Of a stretch of 17,180 nucleotides of DNA, positions 14,164 to 17,180 are shown piece by piece (within the stretch, counting starts at the first letter, position 1; the number at the start of each line of letters is the position of its first letter). The stretch spans positions 1-17,180 of the forward strand of contig CALGGV010000301.1 in NCBI GenBank assembly GCA_937915725.1, in the 5' to 3' direction. Below the pieces are notes generated by a model. It made no database searches and was not told the origin of the DNA. It saw only the letters and a list, made by a program, of their open reading frames with translations. The DNA comes from an uncultured Selenomonadales bacterium. GTDB lineage: Bacteria > Bacillota > Negativicutes > Selenomonadales > Selenomonadaceae. Position numbers and translations under genes: made by a program.

Positions 14164-15756
14164 TCAATTACAAGGAGCATCAGAAATAAACTTTTCGTAC
14201 TCCTTATCCTTATGGGCGCGTTGCCGCTAATTATTGTAACTATGGTCAGCGCGGTCAATATGACTGAAGAACTAGAAGTAAATGCAGAAAAAACCAGTTT
14301 GCTAAAAAATTCTATTGTTTCACAGTACGTAACCGAGCTTTGCGAAAAAAATTTTCACGTATTAAGATCCCTTGCATTAAATCCAATGGTAATTCGTTGC
14401 TTAGAAGATCCTAATCCCAAGCGTTTGGATGACGTTAGAAATTTACTTTACGATACAAATACAATTTTTCATGATAGAAATTTAACCGCGTTGACTGGGG
14501 CAGATGCTCAACAAATTGTTAGGACAGACGGACAACCTTTGGTAAATTTAAGCGGGCGTCAACATTTCCATGAGGCAATGAGCGGGCGAAGTTTCGTTTC
14601 AGATATTTTAATTAGCCGTTCAACCGGCAAAAGAATTGTTGTTTTAGAAGTCCCCGTAAAAGATAAATTAAATCACCCAATAGGTATGGTACAGCGAAAC
14701 TTTAACCTTACGGTTTTACAGGATTTTATTCAAGAATATGACACAGACGACAATTCTATAATCGTAATAGACCGAGTAGGAAAAACCATTGCGCATTCAG
14801 ATGAACCAAGTTTTAATATTGAAATGGAATCTGAGGAAAACGGGCGATACAAATATATCGCTGACATAGTAAAAAATGAATCAAGTACTATAAAAACCAG
14901 AATTGACGGGCAAGAAGTACTTGCAAGTTATTCTATAAATGAACGCACAAATTGGATTATTGTTACAATTCAACCTTACCATTTAATTTTGGAACAAGTT
15001 TACCGTGGAATTTTTAACTCTGTCGTTTTAGGTATGGCAATTTTGATTTTGGTTTTTGTTGTAGCGTACATGCTCTCATTAAGAGTTACAAGACCAATTA
15101 TTCAAATTACAAGTGCCGCAGATAAAATTATTTCCGGCAATGGCAAAATTGATAAAATTGAAATTAATTCTGATGATGAATTTGGACAAATGGCAGCGGC
15201 TTTTAATAAAATTCGTTCAGCCCGCGACGCTTACCAACTTGAATCTGAATTGGATCCGCTTACAAAACTTTACAATAAAGCCACAACTGAACAAATTGGC
15301 AGAATGAAATTACAAAGTTTCAAAGATATTCCGGATAATGATACAATTATGGCACTGTATATAATCGATTTAGACCACTTCAAAGAGGCAAATGACACTT
15401 ACGGGCACCAATTCGGCGATAAAGTTTTACTTGAGTTTTCTAAAAATCTTAGAAAAAAATTCCGCCCAAATGACTGCATAGGCAGATTCGGCGGCGATGA
15501 ATTTGTTGTAATTATTGACAACTTGCCAAATATTGAAATTGTGAATCGAAAGGCGCGGGATATTAAACAAGTTGCACTGGATTTAGTCATTGATAATATT
15601 TATCCCGGCGTAACTGCAAGCGTTGGAGTTGCAATAGTTCCACAAGACGGCGTAGAATATGAGCAAATTTTTCAAGCCGCAGATAAAGCCCTTTACTACG
15701 TCAAGAAAAATGGACGCAATGGCTTTTATTATGCAAATGCTGAAGGTATTTACTAA
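14161..15756 (+). CDS. Membrane-anchored diguanylate cyclase, Cache-HAMP-GGDEF
   Basis: This 531-residue sensor enzyme should make cyclic di-GMP in response to an extracellular signal. A first membrane segment (about 10-32) follows a basic N-terminus. An extracytoplasmic region (about 33-282) has the pattern of a double-Cache sensor, with GRQHFHEAMSG and a second lobe ending in NWIIVTIQP. A second membrane helix (about 285-305) leads to a HAMP linker (306-358, with RPIIQITSAADKI and DEFGQMAAAFN). The GGDEF domain (about 370-528) has its signature at 444-448 and an inhibitory RPND site at 435-438, so it appears active and product-inhibited. No EAL domain is present. It has its own promoter and leader. 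Its stop codon overlaps that of the convergent DUF192 gene by four bases. The ligand is not predictable. Confidence 0.93.
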   Translation: MSITRSIRNKLFVLLILMGALPLIIVTMVSAVNMTEELEVNAEKTSLLKNSIVSQYVTELCEKNFHVLRSLALNPMVIRCLEDPNPKRLDDVRNLLYDTNTIFHDRNLTALTGADAQQIVRTDGQPLVNLSGRQHFHEAMSGRSFVSDILISRSTGKRIVVLEVPVKDKLNHPIGMVQRNFNLTVLQDFIQEYDTDDNSIIVIDRVGKTIAHSDEPSFNIEMESEENGRYKYIADIVKNESSTIKTRIDGQEVLASYSINERTNWIIVTIQPYHLILEQVYRGIFNSVVLGMAILILVFVVAYMLSLRVTRPIIQITSAADKIISGNGKIDKIEINSDDEFGQMAAAFNKIRSARDAYQLESELDPLTKLYNKATTEQIGRMKLQSFKDIPDNDTIMALYIIDLDHFKEANDTYGHQFGDKVLLEFSKNLRKKFRPNDCIGRFGGDEFVVIIDNLPNIEIVNRKARDIKQVALDLVIDNIYPGVTASVGVAIVPQDGVEYEQIFQAADKALYYVKKNGRNGFYYANAEGIY

Positions 15757-16097
15757 AAAATTATTTTACTGCCAATTTGAAAATTTAATCTGTCAGCCTC
15801 GCCCGCCGGTAATTCTATTACTGCGTGTGCTCCGGTACAAATTGACATTCCAAGCCACGGCGTTAAATCCCTTACAATTTTTTTCACTACAAAATTTTCG
15901 TCAATGTAAACTGCGTCGATTGAAAATCTCATAAACATCATATGAATACTATTACACGGCAAAATTAAAAGTCCCTGTCCTTCAGGGATTTTTTTTCTGC
16001 CCATTAATCCCAAAAATCTTTTTAAAAAAGTATCCGCAATTTCAAGCTGAAAAATTTTTTCACTGTCAGAATTTTTTACTGTACATTTTTTGAACAT
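15753..16097 (-). CDS. DUF192 family protein
   Basis: This 114-residue protein belongs to the DUF192 (COG1430) family, small beta-rich proteins of unknown biochemical function found across bacteria and archaea. Family hallmarks are FLKRFLGLMGRKKI, the PCNSIHMMFMRFSIDAVYID block, and the near-terminal VIELPAGEADRL. Many members are exported; here no signal peptide or lipobox is visible, so this copy is probably cytoplasmic. The ATG follows a strong AGGAGG (16110-16115). Its TAG stop overlaps the TAA of the convergent diguanylate cyclase gene, so the two transcripts must overlap and no terminator separates them. The gene stands alone on its strand and has no operon partner to suggest a role. 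Confidence 0.88.
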   Translation of the reverse strand: MFKKCTVKNSDSEKIFQLEIADTFLKRFLGLMGRKKIPEGQGLLILPCNSIHMMFMRFSIDAVYIDENFVVKKIVRDLTPWLGMSICTGAHAVIELPAGEADRLNFQIGSKIIF

Positions 16098-16162
16098 TTA
16101 AATATAAATCCTCCTGCCGCTAATTTGGAATTTGAAATTGATTAATTGCTTATGCAAAAGAT

Positions 16163-16192
16163 ATTTTATCATTAATTATTATTTTACAACAA
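16163..16192 (-). promoter_or_regulatory. Candidate promoter for the DUF192 gene
   Basis: On the minus strand TTGTTG (16187-16192) and TAAAAT (16163-16168) are 18 bases apart, about 65 bases upstream of the DUF192 start. The match is only fair in a very AT-rich stretch. Confidence 0.4.
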
Positions 16193-16308
16193 ATTTTTGA
16201 ATAGGGATTAAAAATTTCCCAAATAAAAATCACCCGGCGCACAGACGGGCATTTTGAAATTCTTTCAATTAATTATATGCACATTTCAAAAATTATGACT
16301 GTTTCAAT
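16193..16308. other. Non-coding gap with two inverted repeats
   Basis: No credible gene is visible here. There are two small inverted repeats: CCCG/CGGG (16233-16236 with 16046+200, that is 16246-16249) and TTTTGAAAT (16252-16260) with ATTTCAAAA (16283-16291), the latter with a 22-base loop. On the minus strand the first is followed by GATTTTTATTT and might act as a weak backup terminator for transcription from the right. No conserved RNA family is recognised. Confidence 0.4.
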
Positions 16309-16336
16309 AAAAAAGCCCGCCGATTTTTTTCGACGG
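16309..16336 (-). terminator. Rho-independent terminator downstream of the small exported-protein gene
   Basis: On the minus strand CCGTCGA and TCGGCGG pair over seven positions (one G-U) around a loop of six A. After GC comes a run of six T. It lies about 30 bases past the stop codon of the shifted frame of the small gene (16367), which supports that frame being the original end of the gene. Confidence 0.85.
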
Positions 16337-16366
16337 TTTAATTTTTTTTGATTTAAAATTACAGAT

Positions 16367-16617
16367 TTAAATTTCTTCGTAGTACTTATGAATAAGCCAT
16401 TTATGGTGTTCGCCTCTAATGTGTCCTGCTACTGATATTCCGAGATTGAACACCCTACCGCAAATTTTGCAGTATTGTAATGAAAATCAGTACAAGTATC
16501 AGCAAAAAAATTAAAATTTAAATTATCTGCCGCTGCCTTTGACGGCGAAAAGTTAATCGCCGAAATTAACAATCCTACTAACAGGCAAGTTTTTAATCTG
16601 GTAATCATTTTTATCAA
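16367..16617 (-). pseudogene. Small exported Cys/His protein gene, apparently frameshifted
   Basis: I do not recognise a family. One frame (16617 down to 16429, 62 codons) starts with a clear signal peptide: basic residues, hydrophobic core LLVGLLISAI, then SKAAA as a likely cleavage site. It continues to about DTCTDFHYN and soon stops. The -1 frame (open from 16486 to the TAA at 16367-16369) reads as plausible protein with a zinc-finger-like arrangement: YCKICGRVF, then GHIRGEHHKW and KYYEEI. Restoring one base near 16470-16486 would join them into an exported protein of about 83 residues. No SD precedes either the TTG at 16617 or the in-frame ATG at 16608, and the clpB terminator ends only 13 bases upstream. 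A decaying gene is the simplest reading; a sequencing error or real frameshifting is possible. Confidence 0.5.
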
Positions 16618-16629
16618 ATTTTAATAAAC

Positions 16630-16654
16630 AAAAAAATCCCCGCTCGCGCAGGGA
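16630..16654 (-). terminator. Rho-independent terminator after clpB
   Basis: On the minus strand TCCCTGC and GCGGGGA form a 7-bp stem (one G-U) capped by a GCGA (GNRA) tetraloop, followed by seven T. It lies 24 bases past the clpB stop codon. Confidence 0.92.
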
Positions 16655-16677
16655 AGAAAATTAAAATTATTTACAAT

Positions 16678-17180
16678 TTATTTTTCAAGTGAAATTTTTG
16701 GGGCAAATGTAAAATTCTTGCCGTCAAAATCCAATTCGACTGTATCGCCGTCCTTAATTTCAGCGGCGATAATTTTTTTGCTAAGTTCAGTTTCGACAGT
16801 ATGAGTTAAAAGCCTACGAAGTGGACGCGCTCCAAAATTCGGATCAAAGCCTTTCGACGCCAACGCCTCAACCGCTTTATCTGTCCAAGTCAAAGTAATA
16901 TTCGTTTGCTTTTCAAGGCGTGCGTTAAGATTTTTCAACAAAATTTCGGCAATGGCTTTAACTTGTTCCTTCGCTAAAGATTTAAATACAACAATATCAT
17001 CGACGCGGTTAAGAAATTCCGGGCGGAAATAATTTTTCAGCATATCCTTAATAACAGTTTCAGCCTCTTGAAAATCTTTGTTGGTAATAAAGCCGATTTT
17101 AGCCCTCTGTAAAATTTCCTGCGAGCCCAAATTACTTGTCATAATGATAACGGTATTTTTGAAGTTGACAACGCGCCCTT
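16678..17180 (-). CDS. clpB: ATP-dependent disaggregase ClpB, C-terminal part (gene runs off the window)
   Basis: These are the last 167 or so residues of a Hsp100/Clp AAA+ ATPase; the 5' part lies beyond 17180. The frame is open to the window edge, reading GRVVNFKNTVIIMTSNLGSQ upstream of the first internal Met. Visible are the sensor-1 strand (MTSNLGS), YFRPEFLNRVDDIVVF with the conserved arginine, and the sensor-2 motif GARPLRR near the C-terminus, followed by the small D2 subdomain. NLGS (where ClpC usually has NVGA) and the ending favour ClpB, which with DnaK rescues aggregated proteins; ClpC or ClpE cannot be fully excluded from this fragment. A strong terminator follows, so it is the last gene of its transcript. 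Confidence 0.88.
   Translation of the reverse strand, partial: GRVVNFKNTVIIMTSNLGSQEILQRAKIGFITNKDFQEAETVIKDMLKNYFRPEFLNRVDDIVVFKSLAKEQVKAIAEILLKNLNARLEKQTNITLTWTDKAVEALASKGFDPNFGARPLRRLLTHTVETELSKKIIAAEIKDGDTVELDFDGKNFTFAPKISLEK

Overview
The window looks like a chromosomal segment of an AT-rich, low-GC Gram-positive-lineage bacterium (Bacillota). The RpoB and RpoC sequences suggest Negativicutes, but this is judged from sequence style only. TTG start codons are frequent (rpoB, smpB, terA), and Shine-Dalgarno sequences are mostly strong AAGGAG types.

Layout. Positions 1-9371 hold a minus-strand operon, rpoB - rpoC - aroH, which ends in a hairpin terminator at 16-46. A consensus sigma-70/sigma-A promoter drives it (TTGACA, 17 bp, TATAAT; 9451-9479). 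The ribosomal protein genes rplJL, which usually precede rpoB, are absent; the upstream neighbour is a divergent diguanylate cyclase gene. From 9626 a plus-strand set follows: PAS-GGDEF-GAF-PAS diguanylate cyclase, smpB, a TerA-like two-domain protein and terD, closed by a terminator at 13983-14017. A second, membrane-anchored Cache/HAMP/GGDEF diguanylate cyclase (14161-15756) has its own near-consensus promoter. Its stop codon overlaps that of a convergent DUF192 gene. The right end holds a small, apparently frameshifted gene for an exported Cys/His protein and the C-terminal part of a ClpB-type disaggregase, both on the minus strand.

The standout is RpoC. It has 1679 residues, against roughly 1,150-1,220 in typical Bacillota. 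Between the first and second cysteine of its C-terminal zinc site (C791 and C1362; about 74 residues apart in E. coli) sit two expansions. One is about 150 residues of divergent sequence. The other is a tandem array of seven nearly identical 47-52-residue modules plus one diverged copy. The module is an amplified version of the segment that normally leads into the zinc site, and RpoB carries a recognisable relative of it. High DNA identity between copies points to recent expansion and probable copy-number variation.

Other points of interest are matching hairpins between the Shine-Dalgarno sequence and the AUG in both diguanylate cyclase leaders, a possible attenuator in the rpoB leader, an abrupt change of codon third-base usage in the catalytic core of rpoC, and the grouping of smpB with ter genes and a c-di-GMP synthase. 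In functional terms the window combines transcription (RNA polymerase), ribosome rescue (SmpB), protein disaggregation (ClpB), envelope or metal stress (Ter proteins) and c-di-GMP signalling.
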